Positions 27,401 to 38,109 of a DNA stretch of 64,000 nucleotides are shown here, piece by piece. The notes below the pieces were generated by a model, which saw only the letters and a list, made by a program, of their open reading frames with translations, had not been told where the DNA came from and ran no database searches. The DNA lies in NCBI GenBank assembly GCA_947179485.1, contig OX359247.1, positions 43,004,801 through 43,068,800 on the forward strand, in the 5' to 3' direction. This DNA comes from Allacma fusca (lineage: Eukaryota > Arthropoda > Collembola > Symphypleona > Sminthuridae). The first letter of the stretch is position 1, and each line of letters begins with the position of its first letter. A program made the position numbers and the translations under genes.

Positions 27401-27619
27401 CCCTCTTCCCATTTGCAAATCTGACTTGATGTCATAAAGCCCAAGTTGTTTCTTTCCTCTTTTCTCGTCTCGTCCCCTCTCTCTGGCTTATTTCTGGCCC
27501 AGTCCAAAGCCATGAGAATGATGATGGATATAAATCCTATGAGGAAGGACTTATGTATATATTGAATTCCTCCACGACTCACTCTCTCTCTCTCTCTCTC
27601 TCTCTCTCACTTTCTCTCT

Positions 27620-27657
<38 letters not shown>

Positions 27658-30600
27658 CTCGCCTCGCGTCATTTCATTCCGTTGTCCCAGCAAATCCAGC
27701 TTCTCTTTCCTCAGATAAGCTATTTTATCCCTCTCTTTTTTAGCCCATGTCTTCTAATGAATTCGAAAAGCTGAGTGGAAGCTACAAAATCCTTTTCTAA
27801 TGCTTTTTAATCAAAAATGTCATCCGCCACACAATTCCCCTTTTTATGTGCCCAGCCTTGTTTCTTGTAATTAGTCCGATTCCCCTTTTCCATTCTCGCA
27901 GCTCCGTTCCATTGAGGCGTGACGTGTCAACTTGGCCAAATTCACAAAAATCAGCCCTCATTCTGATTTACACTTTTTAATAACTTGTTTTCTTTTACCA
28001 CCCCAATACCCCCGAACCTTATGCTCTCCACCTAAATTTCCTAAGAATATATTAACAATTGGGGATAAAGTTCCCTAAATTTTGGAACCATTTTTTCAAG
28101 ACAGCAGTGTGCTACGATCTAGCCATTAAATCCTGAGGAATTGCTCTGGGTTTTCTTGCCATTATTGCCAGGTTTGAACCTTGTATTTAGTCCTAGGATG
28201 GAAAAGTATTTTAAATCATCTTTTTCTGAGCAGTGACAGTAGAAGAGAATTATTGGACAATAAATTGTTAAATGGGAAACAAATATTAAAAACAATGTAT
28301 GAAGCCATGGCTTCAAGGAAATTTAAAGTCTTCATTTTGCGTCTTTTTTATATAAGAATCAAATAGACAAATTAATCATTTTTTTAAAAACCTAACATGT
28401 TGCTGTTATTTTATCCTTTCATATTATTTGTTCTTTATCTATATTTGTCTAATTTATTATTACTGTACTTAAGAGCCAGGATTTAATTTGATGGAAATGC
28501 AATTAGGGAATTATGGTTAGGTTGTAGGGATATTAGGTGAAGAATTGGAAACTGTTACATCACATGTCTTTCAGAAAACTAGGAATAGGCTGTTTCCCTA
28601 ATGCTTTTGAATTACTTTTGTCAGATCAGCACTGGGATTGTTTACACATTTCCTCCCCTGCCCGAATGCATGACTACATTTGCTGACAAAGCTGACACTG
28701 ATGTTTGTGGGCGTTGAGGAATAATCAGATTTGTATTTGCACATTTGCTCACACAGATAAAGGAAGGGAAATAATCGAAACACACTGTATTCACTCTTGC
28801 TATTATTCCTACATACATACATACATACATACGTACAGTGCACTCTCGCTGTGTGTCCTGAAAGGAAGGAGAATTTGATTACTATAATTAATCCTACGTG
28901 CTCTTGTGTGTATCATATCAAATCAGGTTTGAGCAAATCCTTTACCAAAGCCAGTTATTAAAATTCAAATATTTATCCGAGCTCGCTAGGAAATTTTTAA
29001 TGAAGTCCACATTCCAATGTCCAATGCTTTCTCTTCAAAAGAGCACCCACACAAGGAAACGTCGGACTTTGCATATTCTTTTAAATGGAGAAAAATTAAC
29101 GGTCGTATGCATAGATATGGGTGTGGATATTGAAATTTGTACAAATATTGATGTTTGCCCCAATACTGTAAATACTATTGTGGGGTCCATAATTGCAGGA
29201 GTACACACCGTGTATACTTTGTTTGTGTTTAATTTAACTCTTGCGTAAAATTCCTGGCAGGATTTAGGATAAAAATTAGCATTTGTCTCATAGGGATGTA
29301 CCCAATAATTTTTATCCCCTACCCATATAGAGACAATATAGTGTAACAGACTTCACAGGGGTATTTTGTAGTGATAGAGCATTAAATGACAGAAATTACT
29401 TGGGGAAGTGTGTTTGTGTGTGTGTGAATATTGTGATGGAGAAAAAGAGTGTTGTGTCTGACAATGCACCAATTTAGCTCCATCCTTTAGACTACAGTTT
29501 TAGTTTGAATGCCAAAAGCTGCTAATTTCCATCCTTCCACAACTGGAACCTGAAATGGATCAATCCACAGAGAGTCGCTAGTACTTTCTCCTATTATATA
29601 AGCAAGAACGAATGGGTAGGATATGCAAAGGATAGTTACACTGACTCTTGTTATTTTAACAAATGTAAAAACAATAGAGGTGGAAACCACAAATTCATTT
29701 GCAACTCCAAGCGCCCAAGTAATAACAATCGACTCACCCTATATGTATGTATTAAAAGATACATATAATTACTCTCACCACACCAGAAGGAATTGCTTCT
29801 ATTGTAAATACACAACGGTATAATAAGGATGACAACAAATAGCCTCAGATTTAAATTTAACAGCTTACAACTATGGAGCTTTGAGAGTTACAAATTACCA
29901 GTGGTAATTAATTTTGACCGGGTACATATTTTCCGATGGCAGAAGAGATGAAAGACTTTCACAAATAGAAATTTTATCCCAGCCAATTTGATTAGGTAGG
30001 AATTTCTTGGGAAACATTTAATCAATATTTCCATAGATACCTGTATAAAATCCCAGCATCACAGGTGTGTGCATATTCTATTGACTGGAAAATAATTTTG
30101 ACTAAAGTTAAAAATTTGAGAAGTAATTAAAAAATTGAACAAGGTCATAACATCATTTCCAGCAATGTTAATAGCTCATTTTAGCCAAAATATCATAATT
30201 GAGAAAATTCTGTACATTCATCATAACTGAGAATTAACATGTGTATAAAAGTTACATGTTAGTAAGCAAAATTGGACATCTGAACCCCAGCAGAGTATTA
30301 AAGAGAAAGAAATTCCAGTCACAAATTTTGCTTCACATTTTCGGTAAATTTTGATTCAAAGTTGTCTCTTATTTAAAATAAATTAATATTTCCAAGTAAT
30401 ACGGGAAATTATGGAGCTTAAAAATTCAGCTACATTTCGGAAGCCGCAAAATGAAATTTTTGAAGTTTTGATGAGTAAAGTTGACTTCAATAATTATTAA
30501 AAAAATTGGTACTTGTAATTTCAAAGGCTTGGAGACAGACTGTTGTTATCCTTAGCCCAAATTACATGGGAAACATTAAACCTGGGAAATATTAGACCGC

Positions 30601-33600
30601 ATCCTGAAATTCATAGGAATAGCTTCCCTACTCTGTACGCACTTTCGATTAATTTGCAAAATGTTTGAATTTAATGTGTTAAGAGACTATAGAGGGAAAA
30701 TCATGTCCATGGAATAAGTGGCCAATTAAAATCCGAGGACTAAAGAGGGGAGGATGAAAGGGCCGATCAGGAGAACTTATTTAAATGAATCCCCTCAAAA
30801 TCTTGAAGGGTGGAGGAGGACTAATGAGAAAATGAAATATTAACAGGGCTCTCAATACTCTTTTTAATAATAAGGCCCAATAGGTGAAGGAGAGGGGGAA
30901 AGTAAATTGGAGAGAAATGTCAAGTATTTGGGGGGCATTATAGGCGGAAACCATCAAATGAAAAGTAGCTCCAGCCCCCCCCCCCCCAAGAGTAAATACA
31001 AGAAGGAAATGTAATCTCGTGACAAAGGCTTCTCTGAGGATGCTTAAGCGGACCGATCTTAATGGAGGAGTTAATAAAAGATGGTTTTTGGTTGTTGTGT
31101 AACAGCGGACGTGCTTTGTTGTACAGCATCAATATTAAATCTCTGCGGCATTTCCGTGGACCGCTACCAAGCAATCACAGCTCCCTTCGACTACTCAGCA
31201 CGCTCAACGCCCAGGAGGATGCTCACCGTCATCTTTGTGGTCTGGCTGGGATCCGCCTGTGTCTCTCTCCCTCCCGTCCTCCTCATCGGTAATGAGCACT
31301 TCGACTCACATGAGGTGCCCACTTGCAGCGTCTCTCAGAATTTCTGGTCAGTTTCTCCTTTTGTCTCACTTTGCCCTCATCATAGCTTCCGCCCTTGTAG
31401 AGTCTCCTCCAACTTTCCCTCTTATTTTGTAACTTCAGTCCCCTTTAGTATTTTCCCCTATTTTAAAATATAAGCTTTCAAGTAGTATCACGAACGTAGA
31501 TACTCCTGTCATAAAGATGTATCTATGTATACACCATGAGTTTTGAACTAATTACTGATAGAAAACAAAAAATTCACTGGAGTTCGGATACCGGTTGCCC
31601 TGACAATGGACGCATTCAAACCAATATTACAAAACCCCAGGATATTAGAAACTAAATAAAATCACATTTTGAATGCTAAAGCACAAATGTAATTACTTGT
31701 GGTTTAAGTTTTTGTATGGTTTTAGTTACCTTGGTAAGATTTTGAGTGACATTCCCGGAAGTTTTACTTACATGGGCTTGAACGGGCTTGAACCAAGTTT
31801 CATGTCTAAGATTCGTCCTATTATGAGTTGTGCTCTTTTGATAATTTGCACTGATGATTGTATTATTTAAAATGTAGAGTCACAAATGAAAATAGTTATC
31901 CGTAGGCTTCTAATGAGCTTCAAATTGGGCTAGTGAGTTAGCTTTAAAAAAAAATCAAGACATATTTAGGGAGAGCTTTATTGTAAATATTAGGTTTAAA
32001 AAAAATTGCATGAAATTCTTTGAGCTTGAAATTGAATTATTATCGGAATTTCACGCTTGAGTGTTTATATGTATACAAGGCCTAGGACATTTTTCGAGGA
32101 CGGGAACGAGTTTCTGTGAGATTCTTAAAAGGAATTTTGCCACGTGGAAGGGCTCAGAATTTACATGTGAATGGAAGTGATTAAGGGTAATATTCATGTA
32201 TTTGAATATGTAGGTATCAAATCTACGCCACGATGGCCTCATTCTACATCCCCTTATGCGTGATGGTGGTTGTGTATGCCAAGATCCTCCGCGTGGTCAC
32301 GGACAAGAAAAAAGAGATGAACTGGAAGAAGAAGTCCTGCTCCCTCCCTGGACACTTCCAGCGGACACCGTCCTTGAGTACCACTTCTGGGACGGATGCT
32401 CGACGGAACCAGATCCAGATGTCCCAGATACGGAACATCGTCGTCACTTCCAAGCCCACCGGCGCCACTATCACTTCCAAACTCACCCCACGGACCTCTC
32501 TCGATGTGGGCCTCTCCGAAGGGGGGGATCGACGCCTGTCCTCCGAGACTCACCAGCAGAAACTCCCAGACCAGAAAGATGATAATACAGAAGATGAGGA
32601 AGATGCCGCTCAAAGAGCTCGGAGGTCCCTTCTGCCCTGCATTTCCATCCCGGTCCCACCCAGGAAGAAAAGTAAGTTCGATATCGTTAGCCTTCCTCAA
32701 AAATAACTTAAATCTGTATGAAGAGATATAATTACAACATCCAAATAAAATCCTCCTCATCTCTTTACATGCAATGAACTATGTAAATGAGGCTTTTGCC
32801 CAACTTTGTCCTTAGAACATTCTCTAGAATTTATTTTCCCTGACCCACATCATATTATTTTAAGGCCTCAGTTTTTTCAAATTTACAATTTTCACTCAAA
32901 CATTGTCATCCTGCGTGTAACAATTTAAGTTACACTAAAAAGTTTTATTTCTTTGGGGGTTTCCAGGAAATAAAAATTTTATCACCTGGAGAAAATTTTA
33001 TGGGATAGTCAACACGCTGCTTCTTCTTGCTTCTACATTGTGTTTTATTAGAGTTGGAAGAGCAATCAGCATCAAAGATTATGAGAAGAATTCATAAAAT
33101 ATGGAATGACAGAAGCCTAAAAACATATTTGTTTCTAATTTCAATAATTCAATAATTCTCCTTTTGCAAAATTCTTATGTTGCTATAACGTTTTGACAAC
33201 TGAAGCCGGAAATATTCAATTAGGCCAGGGATTCAAAATTGGTAAAATTTCTGAGAAAATGTTTTAGAAAAAGTGGGGAAAAGTGTCTTCTGACTTCTCC
33301 ACTTTCTTTGAGTAAGCTAAAGTGCGGAAATAGTTTTTTGGGACATTGTAGATATATTTTGAGGTCTATATTCATGGAGAAAGTAACTGTTACGGTGTAT
33401 CAAAAATAGCATTATTGTTACTGCTCAAAATATCCCATTATTAATGTACATTTCCAAAGGTCGTTCTAAATATGTAAACTATCATGTGAGACAAAAATGC
33501 AAGTTCCGATTTTAGATGAGACATCCTAGCAATTATCTATAGTTGAACCGTATACGCAAAAGTGGATCTGCATACATGCATGTAAAGCAGAGAAACATCT

Positions 33601-34581
33601 AGCATATGCTTTCGAGGCCCCCTTTATATATTTTAAATACTTAAATCTTACCAAAAGAGAAGCCAGGGATCTTTGAAATGGGAAGATCAAAAGATGGAAA
33701 TAATTGGTTGGAATATTATTCAAAATTCTTTTTTTTCTAGAAAGTCTATTTACAGAATTGGATAAGAAAAAAAAGAATAAAAATATTTTTTTTTTAAAGA
33801 AAGAATATAAATATGAATTGCAAATTCGTATTTCCCTTTGAATCTCTTCCCAAGCGTGGGGAAGACATATAGTCGGGTAATAAAGCTCAAATGATGATAG
33901 TATGGAATAAATGGGGACTCGTGGAGAAAGTAAAGTAAGGTTAACCATTTGAGACCCAAAAGGACAAGGGACTCACATTCAGTGAAGGATGAGGGATTGT
34001 GAGAGGAGGATCAATTTCGAGAGCATTTGCTCCTTCCATTTCTCTTTCTTTTTTTCCCCCTTCTATCTCATCCCTCTACTTTCTCCGCTTTCTCCTTTTG
34101 TCAAATCTATCTTCACATTGTTTATCATTAAACATGTTTTTATTCCCATTTTTTCCCTTCCCTTCCCGGTCTCCTCTGATATCTACCTTTATATGTAGAT
34201 ACATTTGTGTAGACATAGACACGTGTGCTCAGATATGTCATTGCGTTATATATGACGGTCCTAGAAAAATCTCTCTTTTTTTCCCTCTCCGCTTCCCGTG
34301 TCGTCCAGAAGGTACTTACTCTTTTTTTTTTACTCCTGACATGTTCGTCCACATGGAATTTCTCCCGGTAGAAATTTTTTCCCTGGAATTCCAGCTTCTT
34401 GTTTATGGCAGAACTTTGATGAGGTATATTATATAAATATACGTTTTTCGTGGTAGATTTTTTTTCTTATGAGTGGGACAGGAAACGCTTTGGTTGTTGA
34501 TTCAAAAGGAAACCAATTTGTTTGTTTGACTTGTTCTCTTTCTTTCCCCTTGATTTCCCTATTTCTCATGCTCTTTCCCTC

Positions 34582-34613
<32 letters not shown>

Positions 34614-37610
34614 CTCCCTTTCTCTTACTTTACCAAGAGCAACTCTGTTGCGGTTTTTGTGGGAGAAAAGCCTTGATGTTTCATTTTTTCCTCAATTGCT
34701 CAAAGCCTTTACTTTCTTTATTCTTGATTCTGACGGAAATCTTGAGCTCCTTTCCCTTTATTTGGGGTTCACATTTAATCCCGATACAACTCCTGGGCTT
34801 AGTCTTACGTTTATTTGACATGAAAGCCTGATTGGGAATGAATATTTATTTGCCTTTACATTTTCCTTGATTTCAACGCCGTTTGTTTTATTTCCCTTTT
34901 GTTCGCACACAACTACAGTAGTATGTAGTTCCAGGGATTTGGCTGGTATTCTCAACGTCTGGCTAATGTAGTTTATCGTTCGTCCCAGATTCCCAGAGTC
35001 TCTTTCCTTTTAGATTTTTCTCTTGTTAGCATATTATGTTATTACATATGTATCTCCATATAAAAATTCCCGGGAAATTGTACGGACTTCCTAGTCCCAA
35101 AGGTTACTTGTTAGTTTTGGCTAATTCCAACAAGTTACGTATCAACCTCGTGTAGGCACAATTGAGCGAGAGATTCGAGTCATGCATTGAAAATCCTTCA
35201 ATATTAACAATTTGAGTTACAATGTCTCTTACTTTCTCCAATCGAACATTGTTAACCTTCAACAGAAACTTTTGGTTGACCCGCGAAGCTTTAAAATATC
35301 TAAAGACATTCAGAAATATTTTAATTGCAGTATAAAATGAACACTCGAGTTACAAAAAATTCGATAAAAATCTCTGTAATAACTTAAGCTATTAGGGAGT
35401 TAATCATAAAATATTTTTAATATGAGGTTACGTAGAAAAAAGCGCCCAGGGTTAGTTTCCAGCCTTTTAAATAATTATGAGAGAAGACAGGACAAATAAA
35501 TCAGCTGTTGTCTGTTCTATTGGTTCGTATGCAACTGAACTTGCATTAGAGGATTGCATGGAGGGGGCGGCGGAGGTATAAAAAAACAGGAGAACTGTCA
35601 GAATAACATAAATCCCGTCCTTTAAGTTTACCACCTCAATTTCTCAATGTCCAAAGTCAAGGGGAAAAGCGCATAGTGTCCTCAGAGAAACAATGTAAGG
35701 AGGAATGGCCAGGCATGGTGTAGGCATGCTTCTACTTCAGTATATGTATCTATCTGTAATAGTAAGGGAAAAAATTTATTTGCTCTGTATTCATATCTTC
35801 TATGAGCTTAAAAGACAAGCGGAATTGACAGGAGGATAAATTGTTTGAATAAAATATGAGCGAGTTCCATTTAGGAGTGATGAATGGTGAGAAGAGAAAA
35901 GCCAAGTATAGCTTATTGTTTTCCATGGATTGAGTAACCAGCTTGGAGATATAGGGCTCTTCCCTACAGTTGTGTTTCCGAGATCTAAGAAATAAATAAT
36001 TACGTGTGAAGGAGATGATGTTGGGCATTGTGCGCGCAAGGATCGCGGGAATGGTTGAAACAAAAGGGATTCTACAATTGGGAGAGGAGAAATTGTTCGG
36101 ATGAAATAACTGATTGTGGAGTCGCAGCTCCTTCCAATAATATATTTCTTGTCCTTTGTTTGTTTCCTTGTTGCTTTGCGTACTTTAGAGAGATTTCTGG
36201 GGGGATTAAAGGAGCACAAAGCATCCACCACGTTGGGAATCATCATGAGCGCATTCATCATTTGCTGGCTACCTTTCTTCGTCCTCGCGCTCGTCCGACC
36301 CATTTTCCGTAAGCAATACATTATAAATGCACACTCAACCCTACTACAGTATAATTGTACAGAGGATCCTTCCAGATAGATTCTACATATGGACCCAACT
36401 CTAGGAAAACGTACAGAGATAGATACGTGCACATTAGCACGACTCCTCTATCTCCTTTCATGCCTCTCACTTCAAAGCGTCCATTAGCATTTGAAGAAAA
36501 ACATGCACGAAAGACAGTCTTAAAACAGAATCTAACGTTAGGCATAAACATCCCGTAAGGTAGAGCTCCGGTCGGCGAGATCTCATCAAAAAGACGAACC
36601 CAGCTTTACTTCACATTTTGAACTATAAGACATTTCCATTGCAGATTCGAAAATGTAAAAAAAAAATTATATTGACTATGTATACAGTACAACCCGTGTG
36701 ATTTGTAATTGAGAGAAATTTTTCATGATATTCTCACAATACCCCAATGCAAATTTTTCTGTAACTTTCACTCTCACGCCAAAATACACATCTACTAAAA
36801 TGTACTTGATCAGAACTGGACGAGAATATTTAGAGGCTCAACTTCAACCCGAACCCAAGCATAGCCTCTCTGGAGCCTAATTTTATACGAACATTGAACC
36901 CAGTCAGAACTTTCAAGTCAGAAGCTTGAACCTGAAAGTGAAATTTATATTTCAAGGAGTAAAATACACAGCCAAAATAAATAAAGGCACCCGGGGAAAG
37001 CTTAAAATTGTCATGTTTTATTTGTAATTACATATTATTTTATACGCTACTCTTGAACCTTGGGAGGTCAAGTGCTTTTAATGAGTTGAGGTTGTTGTAG
37101 AACCTACCTCCCCTCCCCTCCCCATTGGTTTGTGGTTTGGAAGTTGAGTCAAAAATTGAAATAGAGATGGGATGAAGATTATAGGCAGGATTAATTATGA
37201 ATGCAGTAGGAAATACTACACACGTATGTATGTACATAGCTACTTTGGAGTGCAGTATGCTTCTGGTAATATATCCGGAAGGGAAGATGTGGAGAAGATT
37301 TTGAAGACAGATAATTAATAATTTTGGGATGTGGGTAGATGTGGAGATTCCAGAGTGGATTTCCTCCCTATTTAATTGGCTGGGGTATGCCAACTCAGCC
37401 CTGAATCCGGTCATTTACGCTACCTTGAATCGGGATTTCCGGCGCCCTTTCCGCGAAATCCTCTCCTTCCGATGTGCCACCCTGGACTCCATGATGCGGA
37501 AGGAGTTCTACTTGGAACAGTACGGTGAGGACACGGATAATCTCCGCAATAAAGCATCCGTCACACTCATTTTCCTCGAGAATGGGAACATCTCTGAGCC
37601 TCTTCTGTAA
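19761..37610 (+). CDS. 5-HT1-type serotonin receptor (class A GPCR), five coding exons
   Basis: Coding exons 19761-20307, 31106-31346, 32214-32671, 36189-36308 and 37339-37610 join in frame to 545 residues. All junctions use GT/AG and restore family-conserved codons. This is a plasma-membrane biogenic amine receptor; 5-HT1 receptors usually couple to Gi/o and lower cAMP. Visible landmarks: N-glycosylation sites N32 and N101, TM1 from about 103, Asp2.50 D149, C177 and C256 for the extracellular disulfide, amine-binding Asp3.32 D184 within [11 protein letters not shown] at 201-203, TM5 with A268/T269/S272 and P276, a long third intracellular loop (about 290-425) with an acidic DNTEDEEDA stretch, CWLP at 441-444, NPVIY at 478-482, and C501 as a palmitoylation candidate. 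The C-terminal block around [13 protein letters not shown] resembles arthropod 5-HT1 tails. An in-frame TAA lies 21 bases upstream of the ATG, and A is at -3. It is less likely to be a 5-HT7 or octopamine receptor. Confidence 0.92.
21770..21905. repeat. Degenerate tandem duplication, period about 66-67 bp
   Basis: CAGGCCCAGCTCCATGAAG at 21783 and GAGGCCCAAGCTAGGGAACG at 21850 align, both followed by TTAAA, and both preceded by matching GTTAAGGAAAGT/GTTATAGAACGT. A weaker third copy may follow to about 21960. Confidence 0.6.
24404..24434. repeat. (CT)n microsatellite in receptor intron 1
   Basis: CT run with one TT break. Confidence 0.95.
27582..27652. repeat. (CT)n microsatellite, about 70 bp
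   Basis: Compound CT run with CAC and TTT breaks in receptor intron 1; the longest pyrimidine run of the receptor locus. Confidence 0.95.
28811..28832. repeat. (ACAT)n tetranucleotide run
   Basis: Five ACAT units, then a diverged one. Confidence 0.9.
31106..31346 (+). CDS. 5-HT1-type receptor exon 2 (TM3, TM4, ECL2)
   Basis: The acceptor AACAG precedes CGGACGTG, and with the G from exon 1 it restores GCG (Ala183). The exon codes for [20 protein letters not shown], the second intracellular loop with TPRRM, TM4 with SLPP, and ECL2 with the conserved Cys. The donor TG|GTCAGT leaves phase 2, restoring Trp263 with the first base of exon 3. Confidence 0.9.
32214..32671 (+). CDS. 5-HT1-type receptor exon 3 (TM5 and third intracellular loop)
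   Basis: The exon starts after ATGTAG and reads [13 protein letters not shown], the TM5 signature seen in arthropod 5-HT1 receptors. It then gives a loop of about 130 residues with Ser/Thr-rich and acidic segments and a basic end (PPRKK). The donor A|GTAAGT is strong (phase 1). Confidence 0.9.
35519..35590 (+). promoter_or_regulatory. Promoter-like patch inside receptor intron 3
   Basis: ATTGG (inverted CCAAT) at 35519-35523, a GC box GGGGGCGG at 35563-35570 and TATAAAAA starting at 35577 lie in the usual order and near-usual spacing. The patch is 600 bp upstream of receptor exon 4. No new open frame was recognised directly downstream, so a promoter for a short receptor transcript or a noncoding RNA is only a possibility. 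Confidence 0.3.
36189..36308 (+). CDS. 5-HT1-type receptor exon 4 (TM6)
   Basis: The acceptor TTTAG at 36184-36188 is followed by AGAGATTTC. With the A from exon 3 the junction codon is Lys416. The exon carries the KEHKAS motif before TM6 and CWLP inside it. The donor C|GTAAGC gives phase 1. The open frame on the opposite strand here (36432-35800) is an antisense shadow. Confidence 0.88.
37339..37610 (+). CDS. 5-HT1-type receptor exon 5 (TM7 and C-terminus)
   Basis: The exon starts after GGGTAG, restoring His456. It codes for [17 protein letters not shown] with the NPVIY motif, helix 8 (NRDFRRPF) and a short tail ending in EPLL before TAA. The family-typical FRC and YGE motifs support the join. 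Confidence 0.9.
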
Positions 37611-37665
37611 TAACAAAATATATTTAAAAAAAAAAACCAAACATTAGATATACTCCGCGTTATGT

Positions 37666-37671
37666 AATAAA
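37666..37671 (+). promoter_or_regulatory. Proximal polyadenylation signal of the receptor
   Basis: AATAAA about 55 bp after the receptor stop codon. A second candidate lies 400 bp further on. Confidence 0.5.
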
Positions 37672-38076
37672 TAATTCCTAATACTCAACTCATCACTCCA
37701 AGGTACTATAATAATTAATACATATTTAATTATTTATGTCATAATCATAGGATCAAGTCCAGATTTCCGGATCTGGATCACAAAGGGGAATTGCTGTAAC
37801 TTCTTCACTCATGTAAATACATATGTATATATCTAATTACAGATATAATTATATATGTAAGTGTTGTATTAAGTGTATACGCCGGGGAACAGCTACAGGC
37901 TGTGGAAATAACTTTGAATTCTACACGTTTAAGCAGTAACTCGTATGTGCAGGGTCATGCACCTGTTTTTATCATTTCCGAGAGATTTTTCGTATCAAAA
38001 GAATTTCTTACAATGTCGAGCTTGTACAGTACCTTTTCTTGTATGAGGTTATATGTACGTGTGGGATTTTATGTGA

Positions 38077-38082
38077 AATAAA
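38077..38082 (+). promoter_or_regulatory. Distal polyadenylation signal of the receptor
   Basis: AATAAA followed by a GT/T-rich element (ATGTTTTGTCATAAG) within 20 bp, the better poly(A) site context of the two. Confidence 0.55.
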
Positions 38083-38109
38083 CATGTTTTGTCATAAGTC
38101 TCGGGCCTT

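Larger units (their letters stand above)
20308..31105 (+). other. Receptor intron 1 (10.8 kb)
   Basis: This large intron splits TM3 of the receptor. It is AT-rich, with (CT)n runs near 24.41 and 27.6 kb, an ACAT run near 28.8 kb, a degenerate 66-67-bp duplication near 21.78 kb and a 13-base C run at 30,975-30,987. No second gene is recognisable inside it; the open frames present are not conserved-looking. Confidence 0.85.

Noticed and set aside
27582-27652. Regularly spaced repeats that could be mistaken for an array
   Set aside because: Plain (CT)n microsatellite; no unique spacers, so not CRISPR-like.
29487-29737. 84-codon hydrophobic minus-strand frame ([12 protein letters not shown] onward)
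   Set aside because: Composition looks somewhat protein-like and an AG precedes it, but there is no family match and no partner exon, and frames this long are common by chance here.
35800-36432. 210-codon minus-strand open frame
   Set aside because: It is antisense to receptor exon 4 and its flanking intron; no family motif, and the + strand reading is clearly conserved TM6.
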